23,219 bases of DNA from DAINRZ01 sp964634885 (GCA_964634885.1 CAZWLN010000068.1:1-23219); one strand, 5' to 3'; positions 1-8,029 are shown, counted from the stretch's first letter. Notes: a model not told the origin generated them from the letters alone. Program-made: numbers and translations.

Positions 1-12
1 CTTTTTGTATTA

Positions 13-145
13 TGTTACAGATGTTGAACTCCTACGGAGTTCTGAGAATGGATAGTCCTCTCCAACCCCGTCAGGGGTTGAATATCTGTAACAATAGGTA
101 TCTTGAATCACTACCAACCCCGTCAGGGGTTGTATATCTTAAAAC
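13..145. repeat. Cluster of three palindromic intergenic repeats (REP-like)
   Basis: Three copies of one element lie here in both orientations. Copy 1 (13-44, plus) begins TGTTACAGAT and contains a 7-bp stem at 26-32/36-42 (GAACTCC, loop TAC, GGAGTTC). Copy 2 (62-93) is in inverse orientation, ends TCTGTAACA and has the stem CAACCCC/GGGGTTG at 63-69/74-80 with loop GTCA. Copy 3 (114-145) is also inverse, with the same stem at 115-121/126-132. Read on a common strand, all show TGTT(A/T).AGAT.TT, a short spacer, then a GC-rich hairpin. This is seen directly. That they are dispersed REP-like elements is inferred from palindromic repeats known between genes in related genomes. No gene overlaps them. 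Confidence 0.7.
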
Positions 146-333
146 ATTATGCGAATGGCTCATTGATTATTAAGTGTCTCAGTACATAGAATTCTATATC
201 TTTTCAAGGAATGGAAGAACCTGGATACCTTCAAAATTCAACACGAGTAAAAATCCTGAATATTCAATTCTGTATTTACTTCTTGCTTAATCCCCAAAAC
301 ATTAATGTGTGCCGACATCGACCCTTGGGCAAT
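146..333. other. Intergenic region with an IS right-end relic
   Basis: No convincing gene is seen. Positions 283-314 match the right end of the insertion sequence at 8977-9008 in 28 of 32 bases, including the last transposase codon and stop (GCT TAA here, GCT TAG there) and the CCCCAAAA inverted-repeat core. This looks like a solo, decayed IS end. The short plus-strand reading frame across this stretch has no recognisable domain. No clear terminator was seen for the minus-strand operon that ends at 334. Confidence 0.5.
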
Positions 334-684
334 TCATTCAAAATGAGCGTGTTTAAAAATAATATTCGCGTGCCACAACAACATTACGGAATAGAGCAGG
401 GGGAATAGCAACAAATGATAGCGGATTGTCAACTTCTGTTTGTAATAATACTTCGCATATAATAAAGCTATCAGCATGAATGTGCCCGTCAAACCACAAA
501 AGAAAGCGCCCAATTGGACAAGAACTTCGAGTACAGGGGAACAATGAAGAATACTATCGATTACTCCCAGGATTACCATCTCGGAAGAATTGGCGGCGCT
601 GAAAATGGAAAGCAGCGAAAGGAATGCAGTAACGGTTGCCGAAAAGAAATATACCTGCTGTATCTTTTCGTAATTAATCTTCAT
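334..684 (-). CDS. Small multipass membrane protein, function unknown
   Basis: This 116-residue protein is not recognised. It is strongly hydrophobic, with probable membrane helices near residues 10-30, 55-78 and 88-106 and a weaker one near 35-50. The last two helices are joined by a basic loop (YYYKQKLTIR). The start codon lies inside the end of ispD: the sequence ATGAAGATTAA holds both this ATG and the ispD stop, an 11-bp overlap, so translation is very likely coupled. It is therefore the third gene of the GWxTD-ispD operon. The overlap and codon-level fit support it being real; its function cannot be inferred beyond an inner-membrane location. Confidence 0.7.
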   Translation of the reverse strand: MKINYEKIQQVYFFSATVTAFLSLLSIFSAANSSEMVILGVIDSILHCSPVLEVLVQLGAFFCGLTGTFMLIALLYAKYYYKQKLTIRYHLLLFPLLYSVMLLWHANIIFKHAHFE

Positions 685-1393
685 TGGTACGCGCAGCCTG
701 AGCTATTATGAATCCTGCCAGTTCCATGTCGAAGGCAGTAGTAATCTTGATGTTCGTTTCTTCGCCTGCTATTATCTCCATCTTTTCCGTAGTCTTAGTG
801 ATTTCGATGAACTTCTCTACGAGAAAGGAATCGTCAGTGCCGGCAATTCCATACTCGCTGGCGTAATCGTATGCCTGGGCGAGCAGCTCGCTGCGGAATC
901 CCTGCGGCGTCTGTATCAGGAATAATTTATTCCTGTCGAATGTACCAATCCTGCCTTCCGACAGCTGTTTCACAGTGTCCTTCGGCCTGACACCGGGAAT
1001 AACGGCGTCAAAAGCGCCGAGGGTGCTGATGACTGAGTTGAAGAGCCCTGCTGTTGCCAGGGGGCGTACCGAATCATGTACGAGGATGAAGTCATGCTCG
1101 GCGCAGATGCCCGCCTTGACAGCATTGTGAACCGACTCCTGGCGTTCGGCGCCGCCGTCGATGATGAACTTCACTTTTGTAATTCCGTATTCAACCAGGA
1201 GGCCCGTTAAATAATTCTTGTAATCCGGGTTGACAACGACAGCTACGGCATCCACCGAATCCAATCCTTCGAGCAGCCGGAGGGTATGTATTATGACCGG
1301 TATTCCCTCTAAGCTGTGGTACTGCTTGGGTAGTTCCGCCGAACCGAACCTGGCGCCTTTGCCTGCAGCAGGAATGATGACCAGTACACTCAT
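674..1393 (-). CDS. ispD: 2-C-methyl-D-erythritol 4-phosphate cytidylyltransferase
   Basis: IspD transfers CMP from CTP to MEP, the third step of the non-mevalonate isoprenoid pathway, in the cytoplasm. The 239-residue length is normal for the family. The N-terminal nucleotide-binding loop PAAGKGARFG is at residues 8-17, followed by PKQ (22-24); R15 and K23 correspond to the family's catalytic basic residues. Further family motifs are HDSVRP near 105 (usually HDAARP), KDTVK, QTPQGF and TDDSFLVE. There is no IspF fusion, the protein ending after the cytidylyltransferase domain. It starts 3 bp after the GWxTD gene stop and overlaps the next small membrane-protein gene by 11 bp, so it is the middle of an operon. 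It links functionally to uppS at 14671, which uses the isoprenoid product. Confidence 0.95.
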   Translation of the reverse strand: MSVLVIIPAAGKGARFGSAELPKQYHSLEGIPVIIHTLRLLEGLDSVDAVAVVVNPDYKNYLTGLLVEYGITKVKFIIDGGAERQESVHNAVKAGICAEHDFILVHDSVRPLATAGLFNSVISTLGAFDAVIPGVRPKDTVKQLSEGRIGTFDRNKLFLIQTPQGFRSELLAQAYDYASEYGIAGTDDSFLVEKFIEITKTTEKMEIIAGEETNIKITTAFDMELAGFIIAQAARTNED

Positions 1394-1396
1394 GGC

Positions 1397-2710
1397 CTAC
1401 CTGCTGTATCTGTATTTTTCAACAACTGTCATGGGGGAATAGAGCCTGTAATCGCCAATACCGTTGAAATCGACAAATACGAACTGCCTGTTGGACGCGT
1501 AGGTCCATCTTTCATAGGTCCGACCGTCATTTGACCTGTATCTCTCAATGTTTGTCGGATAGCCGAAAACAATGAATACCATACCCATGTCTGACTGCCA
1601 GCCCTGGGAGAAGACCCTGAACTGTTTGTCGGCAATGTCAATCCTGGAATAGTACTGTTCGAAGGCTTCGTTTCTTTCGGTGCCGGGCGTCGGGTCGAGC
1701 TCCTGCCAGAACATGTCGAAGCGCTTACGTTTTTCCTCATCCGTAGGAGCAATATCGATGAATTTGATCTGGTCAGGGTCGGCAACATATTTGAGCTGGT
1801 CGATTGCCAGCTTCAGGTTCTGGAAAACACGTCCCAGTACAGAGAATTCGATTTTTATTGAGCGTTCGGACACTGCCAGGTAATCATTTTCAGTGAAATT
1901 GGACGGGCTGCCTTGTTTCAGGGCAATCACACGCAGTGTATATTTCCCTGCTTCCACCGATTTAGGCAGTCTGATCTTCAGGTACTGCTGCCTCCTGGCG
2001 CCGTCAATCTCCTTTTCCGATTGATCGCTCCTGTATATCTCCCTGCCGTCGGCGGCATACAGAATATGGACCATCTTAGCTTTCTGTTCGGTACCGCTGT
2101 TGTAGGACTCGAAAAAGACAAAGAACCCGTCCGTAAGGTCGGCAACGTTGTCCGACACGTGCGGAGTAATGGTCAATTTACCGTTTTGTTCCTCGATGGA
2201 ACTTACAATCATCAGCCCGCTTAGTGTGAAGGGAAAATCCCCGAAATTGATGACAGTAATCATCCTGGATTGGGAAAAACTTTTGGAGGAAAGATGGTCT
2301 TTGATTTCCACCTGTATATTGTAGCGGCCGGGAGCAAGCCTGAAAACTGTCTGGGAAAAGTCAAATTCGCCGTTCTTGCCCTGAGCAACAGCGTAGTCAG
2401 GAGCGCTTATCTTCCTTGTATTATGCTTCTCCGATACCTTTTTTCCGGTACTGTCGGTAATGGTAATTACCTGTTCGTACTGTGAAACGAAAATAGTACC
2501 CGATTTCTCAAACCTTACCGATTCATAGGGTATGAGGACGAAGGCGTCCACCCTGCCGCTGTTAAGGCTGTCGCTGCGGAAACAGACAGCGTCGAAATAG
2601 ATCTTGCGGCGGTCGTCCTGCTCTTCGCCGGTCTGGGAATAGGAATTGTTAACCACGACTCCCACCATCATCATCAAACCAAGTATTAAAGAGTAACGCA
2701 ATTTTATCAT
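1397..2710 (-). CDS. Secreted GWxTD-domain protein
   Basis: This 437-residue protein begins with a signal peptide (basic start MIKLR, hydrophobic stretch, cleavage probably near residues 25-27 after NNSYSQ). The middle is beta-rich. The C-terminal GWxTD domain starts at residue 370 with GWQSDMG, followed by VFIVFGYPTNIERY and a YERWTY motif, as in GWxTD proteins of Ignavibacteria, Chlorobi and other FCB or Acidobacteria-type genomes. The signature T is replaced by S (GWQSD). The role of the family is unknown; the N-terminal signal suggests an exported protein. It is the first gene of the operon with ispD (3-bp gap). The leader is AT-rich with no Shine-Dalgarno site, as is common in Bacteroidota. 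Confidence 0.85.
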   Translation of the reverse strand: MIKLRYSLILGLMMMVGVVVNNSYSQTGEEQDDRRKIYFDAVCFRSDSLNSGRVDAFVLIPYESVRFEKSGTIFVSQYEQVITITDSTGKKVSEKHNTRKISAPDYAVAQGKNGEFDFSQTVFRLAPGRYNIQVEIKDHLSSKSFSQSRMITVINFGDFPFTLSGLMIVSSIEEQNGKLTITPHVSDNVADLTDGFFVFFESYNSGTEQKAKMVHILYAADGREIYRSDQSEKEIDGARRQQYLKIRLPKSVEAGKYTLRVIALKQGSPSNFTENDYLAVSERSIKIEFSVLGRVFQNLKLAIDQLKYVADPDQIKFIDIAPTDEEKRKRFDMFWQELDPTPGTERNEAFEQYYSRIDIADKQFRVFSQGWQSDMGMVFIVFGYPTNIERYRSNDGRTYERWTYASNRQFVFVDFNGIGDYRLYSPMTVVEKYRYSR

Positions 2711-2859
2711 TCTATTTATAAAAAATTAATAAACACCATATTGCACTTCAGACGCAAAATAATTGTTTTTGTTGACTGACGGGAAGAATATTTATAAGAA
2801 GAGATGAAAATTGCCTGTTTGTACAATAATACTTTGTTCCTCAGTCCGTTAAAGCATCT
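2711..2859. other. Intergenic region between two minus-strand genes
   Basis: This AT-rich 149-bp spacer must hold the 3' end signals of the vWA gene and the promoter of the GWxTD-ispD operon. I see no strong hairpin with a T tract and no convincing promoter match. Confidence 0.4.
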
Positions 2860-4731
2860 CTATCTCTTTAAAAACGTCCGCTCAAAGATCTTCCCGTTGA
2901 CCTGGGCCTGGAAGATATAATAACCAACGGGCAGGAAGCTCAGATCCAGCAATTTATTATAACTTGAAATATTGCTCTGGTTTTCCCGGTAATAAGTCCT
3001 GCCTTCAATGTTCACAATCGACAGGCGCATGTCAGCGGTGCCGTTCAGGTCGATGTTGACAAACATCGTATAGGAGCAGGGATTGGGGTGGAGCATGATT
3101 GTCGCCTGTGATGCCGTCCTGTAATGATCCTCCACAGCCTTGACACCTGCCCCCGTACCGGTTACCGGCGAAGTGTAAACTCTGCCGCCGGCAGTAACCG
3201 AAAGTTTCGTCGAGTAGTCTCTTTCCTCCATAGGTAAAAACCGGTACTTGATGTGCAGACAAGCTCCGGAAGGCAACTCCTGAGGCAAACCGGCATCTCC
3301 AATGGAAAATGCAGCGCTGTCGCCGCCTGTAAAAGCAATGCTTTCGACTGTAACCGGGAAACAGCTGTTGTTACAGATGGAAGATGAGTAATTAACAGTA
3401 TGCTCAGAGTTGACGGCACAATTGCCGAAACTGACAGGGCGGGCAAAGAACCAGCCTGAACACACCTGTACTGACGTACCGCTGCAGGCGTTGCTTTCGA
3501 AGTCTATTGTACCCCTGTTGCAAACCGAATCTCCTCCAACACCCTCATATTCAAGGGTAACTGTCAGCGAATCGTCTTTGTCAATGGCAACGCCGTCCCA
3601 ATCCTGCGTCCCGGCAATGTCCAAACCGTCCAGGGTGATCTGCGGATCATCGGTAAACGTAACCTTGTTGTTCTTAGCATAGAGCTTCACGTCCTTTTTA
3701 ACCAGATTACCAGCGGGTATATTGAGGAAGGGGACTGTAACATCGCCCGAATAGCCGATTGCCGGCTTCATTCCGGCAGGAATCGTGTATTCTAATGTTT
3801 CGGAAGCCTTGACGAGTTTGTTGTCGATTGTCAGGACAAGCTCTCCCCCGCCGCTACAGTCGGTTTCGAAGCTGAAGACACAGGGCGGGGCGGAATAGCC
3901 GGCAATGGCGAGGATTTCTTTGAAAGCCGTTGTTGCTGCCACCGTAGTATTAACGTTCCAGAAAACCTTGTCGGCAATGGACTCGAGTTCCTGAGCCTGC
4001 CCTCCAGTCAATTTTTCCTTCGGGCTTAAATTAATTATGAATATCCTTGCTCCTAGAGAGTCTGCTTTCTGCCTAATCTTATCTGTTAACACATCCGGCC
4101 TGGTTCCGTTGCTGTGGCCCCCGTCGGTAATTAACAAAACGAAGGGTACGTAACAAGCGCGTTCGGCAACAAGCAAAGCTCCGGGATGCGGCTCCGGCCT
4201 GATGTCATAGAGCAGAGCGGAGTTGATGTCTGTATTCTGTGCCATGGCCTGTACCAAGTCGCTCCCAATGGCTTGTAATAGAAGCGCTTTGTCATCGGAA
4301 AAATCCTGAATTAAGTATGCCCATGTATGAAAACTCATTAAAGCGCTCTCGAACCTTCCCTTAGGCAACAAAGCGAAGAACTCTTTCACGATATTCTTTG
4401 CCATATCGATTTTCTTCAGTCCCGGTTCCACTTTTTCCGCCATTGAACCGGAAATATCCAGGGTAACAACGCATGAAAATTTAGTAACGCCCGAATCAGA
4501 GCAGGTAACAACTCCGCTCCTTTCCTTTCCGTTTTCGACAGCCCACAGGTCTCCGTCGGAGTACTGAGACCCCGACAGCGCGGCACCGCCTTTTGCGAAA
4601 GCATGGAAATAAACATCGACAGAAGGATAGGCAGAAGCGTCAACCCTGTAAATTCTCAAAGACTGGGCGTCAACAAGGCACAAACCCACCGACAACAGTA
4701 CCACAAAAAATATTATATTACGGAATTTCAT
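2860..4731 (-). CDS. Secreted vWA-domain protein with T9SS type A sorting domain
   Basis: The start at 4731 is preferred over an in-frame ATG 33 bp upstream because it has a strong Shine-Dalgarno site (AAAGGAGAG) and gives a clean signal peptide ending VDAQ near residue 23. The protein has 623 residues. A von Willebrand factor A domain spans about 85-290 with MIDAS residues D92, S94 and S96 (LDISGSM), probable T167 and D203 (ITDGG). A beta-rich, cysteine-containing module (about 330-540) follows, with CNNSC and GTG motifs. A T9SS type A sorting domain fills the last ~80 residues (PNPCSY, then LPVGYYIFQAQ and a basic end FLKR). It is probably exported across the outer membrane and anchored or released there. 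The middle module is paralogous to the start of the partial protein at 20693-23219. It seems to stand alone as a transcription unit. Confidence 0.85.
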   Translation of the reverse strand: MKFRNIIFFVVLLSVGLCLVDAQSLRIYRVDASAYPSVDVYFHAFAKGGAALSGSQYSDGDLWAVENGKERSGVVTCSDSGVTKFSCVVTLDISGSMAEKVEPGLKKIDMAKNIVKEFFALLPKGRFESALMSFHTWAYLIQDFSDDKALLLQAIGSDLVQAMAQNTDINSALLYDIRPEPHPGALLVAERACYVPFVLLITDGGHSNGTRPDVLTDKIRQKADSLGARIFIINLSPKEKLTGGQAQELESIADKVFWNVNTTVAATTAFKEILAIAGYSAPPCVFSFETDCSGGGELVLTIDNKLVKASETLEYTIPAGMKPAIGYSGDVTVPFLNIPAGNLVKKDVKLYAKNNKVTFTDDPQITLDGLDIAGTQDWDGVAIDKDDSLTVTLEYEGVGGDSVCNRGTIDFESNACSGTSVQVCSGWFFARPVSFGNCAVNSEHTVNYSSSICNNSCFPVTVESIAFTGGDSAAFSIGDAGLPQELPSGACLHIKYRFLPMEERDYSTKLSVTAGGRVYTSPVTGTGAGVKAVEDHYRTASQATIMLHPNPCSYTMFVNIDLNGTADMRLSIVNIEGRTYYRENQSNISSYNKLLDLSFLPVGYYIFQAQVNGKIFERTFLKR

Positions 4732-4929
4732 CGTCTCTCCTTTCCTGTGAATTTTCAACAGCAATCGAAAATCTCTCGTTCACAAATTAAGGCACCTAAA
4801 TTTACAACAATTCTTACTCTAATTCAAGAGAAAAATTACAATTTAACAGATTGAAACAGGATTTGTCCGGGTAATTAATTAAATTGCATTTGAAATTATT
4901 ATAAATTTTCTAAACATGGTGGAATAACA
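4732..4929. other. Divergent intergenic region
   Basis: This AT-rich stretch separates the minus-strand vWA gene from the plus-strand membrane-protein gene, so both promoters should lie here. No match to a promoter consensus is good enough to name. The only clear signal is the ribosome binding site of the vWA gene at about 4733-4740. Confidence 0.4.
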
Positions 4930-5496
4930 ATGGCGTATGTACCTTTTAAAGCAAATGAAATCCGTGAGATGGTAATCGAAAAGCGCCTGGCTGGACTGTC
5001 CGACCAGGAAATCTATGACGAACTGAAGGTAAAGTATGAGAAGTACAAATTGCCATTGGCTAAGCTGATCGGACGGATTGCCAGGGAGAAGGAGATCAAG
5101 AAAAATGAAACCAGGAATATGTTTATTACAATTCTTATTACTCTTTCATTCATTAACAGCATTATTATTTTTATAATCGGCTTTACTAAAGGCTATAAGT
5201 TTTCAGTTACTTTTGAAATTGCCTTGTTACCAATGTTATTGATATTTGCTGTTAAATCAGTAAATAATTATAAATATGAAGCTTATAAAACACTTATTAT
5301 GTGTTCGATATTAACAATAGTTAGCGGCTTTCAAAGGTTAATATCCTGGAATCCGACCATTATATTGATACTGGGTATTATTAACATTGTATTAGTGATT
5401 TTTATAGCTGCACTTTCTTCAACACAGCTCAGTTTTCTTTTTCCCAATTCCAATCCTGGTAAAAACAAAGAAGGGGACTATATTTTCAAAGAATAG
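4930..5496 (+). CDS. Four-helix membrane protein with N-terminal helical domain, function unknown
   Basis: Not recognised. The protein has 188 residues in two parts. Residues 1-60 are charged and helical (for example RLAGLSDQEIYDELKVKY), resembling a small helix-turn-helix-like or coiled module. Residues about 62-165 form four hydrophobic segments, and a short hydrophilic tail follows. No signal peptide is expected, so the N-terminal part is probably cytoplasmic. It is a single gene between two T9SS-substrate genes and has a weak ribosome binding site (GGTGG). An imperfect inverted repeat overlaps the stop codon. Confidence 0.65.
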   Translation: MAYVPFKANEIREMVIEKRLAGLSDQEIYDELKVKYEKYKLPLAKLIGRIAREKEIKKNETRNMFITILITLSFINSIIIFIIGFTKGYKFSVTFEIALLPMLLIFAVKSVNNYKYEAYKTLIMCSILTIVSGFQRLISWNPTIILILGIINIVLVIFIAALSSTQLSFLFPNSNPGKNKEGDYIFKE

Positions 5497-5529
5497 CATA
5501 AATTAGCGTTGTCCAAATATACAGTCCCC
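5473..5529. repeat. Imperfect inverted repeat over the 3' end of the membrane-protein gene
   Basis: The arm GGGGACTATATTTT (5473-5486) pairs with AAATATACAGTCCCC (5515-5529) apart from one extra base, enclosing about 28 bases. The stop codon at 5494-5496 lies in the loop. It could be a terminator-like or mRNA-stabilising hairpin, or a tiny mobile-element remnant, since the AGTCCCCAA arm resembles the IS right end at 8983-8991. No T tract follows directly. Confidence 0.45.
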
Positions 5530-5622
5530 AACTAATTTAAAAAAAATATTGTAACTTTTTTCATTTTCATGTGTTATAACAGTATTGGATTTGTAATTGT
5601 AATAATAATAATGAGGTTAACC

Positions 5623-7206
5623 ATGAAAATGCTGTTGTTTACTCTTATGTTGCATGCAGGTCTTTTAATGGCACAAGCGCCTGATATTGAATGGCAGAAG
5701 TGTTTCGGAGGTTCCGAATGGGATTTTGTTACTTCGGTCGATCGTACAAGCGACGGTGGATATATTGTTTCAGGCCATACTAATTCCAACGACGGGGATA
5801 TAAAAAATAATCACGGCGGCATCGACTACTGGGCTGCCAAACTCACAGGCAAAGGTTCGGTTGAATGGTTTAAATGCCTGGGAGGCACCAAAGATGAAGG
5901 TTACAGGTCGTTCATCAGGCAGACAGCCGATGGCGGCTACATTTTCACAGGCTATACCCAGTCGGTTGACGGCGATGTGAGTGGCCTTCATGGAGTTAAG
6001 ACCGATATTTGGATTGTGAAACTAAACGACGCCGGAACGATTGAATGGCAGAAATGCCTCGGAGGAACCGGCGCTGAAGAACCTTTCTCGACCGGTCAGA
6101 CAAACGACGGCGGATATATTATCGCCGGATTCACCGATTCCCAGGATGGAAACGTGAATGGCTCCCACGGGCAGCATGACGCCTGGATTGTGAAGCTGGA
6201 CAACAGCGGGACAATTGAATGGCAAAACTGCCTGGGTGGAAGTAAACGTGAATATGCGCGTTCGATAAGGCAGACAAGCGACGGCGGTTACATCGTTGCA
6301 GGCAATACCTATTCAACTGACGGCGATGTCAGTAACAGCGACGAGAATGGCTCCTGCTGGATAATGAAACTCAGTGGCAACGGAACAATTGAATGGCAGA
6401 AATGTATGGGTGGCTCTGCCGACGATATTGCCTGTTCCATTATGCAGACAAACGACGGAGGTTACATCATCGCCTGCGATTCCGATTCGGAAGATGGTGA
6501 CGTAAGCGGCCACCACGGTAACTCCGGCGATTTTACCGGAACGGATGTCTGGATGGTCAAGTTAAACAAAAACGCTTCGGTTGAATGGCAAAAATGCTTT
6601 GGCGGCACTAACAATGATATTGCTAATTCAATAGAGCTGACAAATGATGACGGCTTTATTATTACAGGCTATACCGAATCTAATGACGGAGATGTCAGCG
6701 GCAACCACGGTAATCTTGACATTTGGGTATTCAGGGTCAACGGCAGCGGCGCTCTCCAGTGGCAAAAATGTATTGGAGGCTCCGCCAAGGACTATGGCAG
6801 CATGATCTGGAAAACGAACGATAATGGGTATATCATTGCGGGATTTACCCATTCCAATGACGGCGATGTAAGTGGTAAACACGGCAACTCGGCCCCTGAC
6901 GGCTGGTTAGTGAAATTTACCACAGATAAATCTCAGATTTTACCTAATTCCGTTACAAATTCTTCCGGACAATTGAACCTGCTGTTTGATAATACCGGCG
7001 AGGAAATAGTACTGCACAGCAACGCCGGGACTATTGAGTCGATCGTGATTAGCAGCATTACCGGAAGCAGCTTGTACCATAATGAATACTACGGTGAAAC
7101 GGCTGACGTCGTTGTACCGGTGGGATCTCTCGCTCCCGGGCTGTACTTTGCCAAGGTCCGGCTGACCGACGGCACTGTCCTGAGCATGAAGTTTCTCAGA
7201 GAATAG
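5623..7206 (+). CDS. Secreted seven-repeat (probable beta-propeller) protein with T9SS sorting domain
   Basis: The start at 5623 is chosen because GAGG lies just upstream and it gives a compact signal peptide ending LLMAQA. In-frame starts at 5569 and 5611 would lengthen the N-terminus. The 527-residue product has seven tandem repeats of 58-64 residues, each following the pattern (I/V)EWQKC(L/F)GG, then (Q)T.DGGYI(I/V)(A/T)G.T.S.DGDVSG.HG and W(I/M)VKL. Seven such repeats suggest a seven-bladed propeller, resembling T9SS-substrate repeat proteins and the DGGYI repeats of delta-60-type proteins. The last ~80 residues are a T9SS type A sorting domain ending with LAPGLYFAKVRL and MKFLRE. A conserved Cys in each WQKC is unusual for a surface protein. 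Its ligand is unknown. Confidence 0.85.
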   Translation: MKMLLFTLMLHAGLLMAQAPDIEWQKCFGGSEWDFVTSVDRTSDGGYIVSGHTNSNDGDIKNNHGGIDYWAAKLTGKGSVEWFKCLGGTKDEGYRSFIRQTADGGYIFTGYTQSVDGDVSGLHGVKTDIWIVKLNDAGTIEWQKCLGGTGAEEPFSTGQTNDGGYIIAGFTDSQDGNVNGSHGQHDAWIVKLDNSGTIEWQNCLGGSKREYARSIRQTSDGGYIVAGNTYSTDGDVSNSDENGSCWIMKLSGNGTIEWQKCMGGSADDIACSIMQTNDGGYIIACDSDSEDGDVSGHHGNSGDFTGTDVWMVKLNKNASVEWQKCFGGTNNDIANSIELTNDDGFIITGYTESNDGDVSGNHGNLDIWVFRVNGSGALQWQKCIGGSAKDYGSMIWKTNDNGYIIAGFTHSNDGDVSGKHGNSAPDGWLVKFTTDKSQILPNSVTNSSGQLNLLFDNTGEEIVLHSNAGTIESIVISSITGSSLYHNEYYGETADVVVPVGSLAPGLYFAKVRLTDGTVLSMKFLRE

Positions 7207-7586
7207 TCTATCCGGCTCAGCAGTTTTTGTGACTAATAAAATATCAGGGCATTTCCCAGGCATCGCCCGATTGCAGGTTGAGTCGTCAATTGCCTGCTGT
7301 TCGAAGGCAGCAGCATGACCGGCCATACGGCCTTTACTAAAGCTCATTGCTCAGTTGAATTAAGTATTGAAAAAATTATTAAAAAATGAAAAAATTGATT
7401 ATTTTCAAGAAAAAAAATCAAAGGTTTTGATGGAATACTTATTACTGAGCCTGGCAATTGCAATCGTGGTATTAATTCCGGATGAATCGCCTGCCGGTGA
7501 ACTTCAGAAGATTGAACTCTTTTGCGCTTCTTGGCGATGTTGCGATTGCGAGAACTATACTCCTGAATCTTTATTAAAGAAATTTG
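7207..7586. other. Non-coding or decayed region left of the insertion sequence
   Basis: No reliable gene is seen in about 380 bases. A 76-codon reading frame (7367-7597) runs into the IS left end, ends there, and lacks a ribosome binding site or known domain; it is at most a fragment. Two small hairpins are visible: CTGCTG/CAGCAG at 7294-7313 and GGCC-ATAC-GGCC near 7321-7332. The second half may be the remains of a gene cut by the IS. Confidence 0.4.
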
Positions 7587-7645
7587 GGGTCAGTTGAAAA
7601 ATTTGGGGAGAAGAGTTAAATTAGCATAAAAACGAAAGGTCAAAA

Positions 7646-8029
7646 ATGGATAAGGAAATAGCAAAACTAATATTACCTTCAGGATTATTAGAATATTTTA
7701 TCATAACGGGGATAGAAGAAAAAGACGAAGAATCAACGAAGTCGAAAATAATAGAGATATCATTAGAGGAGATAAATCAAATTCCCAAGGGCTATGATAG
7801 CACCCAATACGAGTCCAAAGGATATTACCCTGTCAAGAGAATCCAGGATTTTCCAATTCGAGGCAAAGCAGTGTACTTATCAATCAAGCGCCGTCGCTGG
7901 CGTCATAAGAACAACCCGAACGATATAATCCACAATGACTACACATTAATAGCCGAAGGTTCAAGACTGACACAGGAACTGTCGGATTTTTTAAAAGGTA
8001 CTGGTAGAGACCCGCGAAGATACGGTTAA
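7646..8029 (+). CDS. ISAon1-like transposase N-terminal protein (orfA)
   Basis: The 127-residue protein carries the family's typical segments: an opening LPSGLLEYFIITGI, the middle SKGYYPVKRIQDFPIRGKAV, then LSIKRRRWRHK and LIAEGSRLTQELSDFLK near residue 115. It is the DNA-binding N-terminal part of a transposase that in relatives continues into the DDE catalytic part. Here its frame ends after a short tail (GTGRDPRRYG), while the homologous continuation is in another frame from 7995. GAAAGG precedes the start. It may act separately or be joined to orfB by ribosomal frameshifting. Confidence 0.8.
   Translation: MDKEIAKLILPSGLLEYFIITGIEEKDEESTKSKIIEISLEEINQIPKGYDSTQYESKGYYPVKRIQDFPIRGKAVYLSIKRRRWRHKNNPNDIIHNDYTLIAEGSRLTQELSDFLKGTGRDPRRYG

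Noticed and set aside
13..145. Possible CRISPR array in the left repeats
   Set aside because: Copies are in opposite orientations, spacing is irregular, and no cas genes are present.
211..408. 65-codon plus-strand reading frame near the left end
   Set aside because: It overlaps the 3' end of the small membrane-protein gene on the other strand, covers the IS relic, and has no domain or ribosome binding site.
5770..6882. Series of minus-strand frames of 61-84 codons opposite the seven-repeat gene
   Set aside because: Their spacing follows the repeat unit of the plus-strand gene; they are antisense shadows of the repeats.
7367..7597. 76-codon frame left of the IS with a hydrophobic stretch and a Cys-rich end
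   Set aside because: It ends inside the IS left end, has no ribosome binding site and no recognised similarity; at most a truncated fragment.
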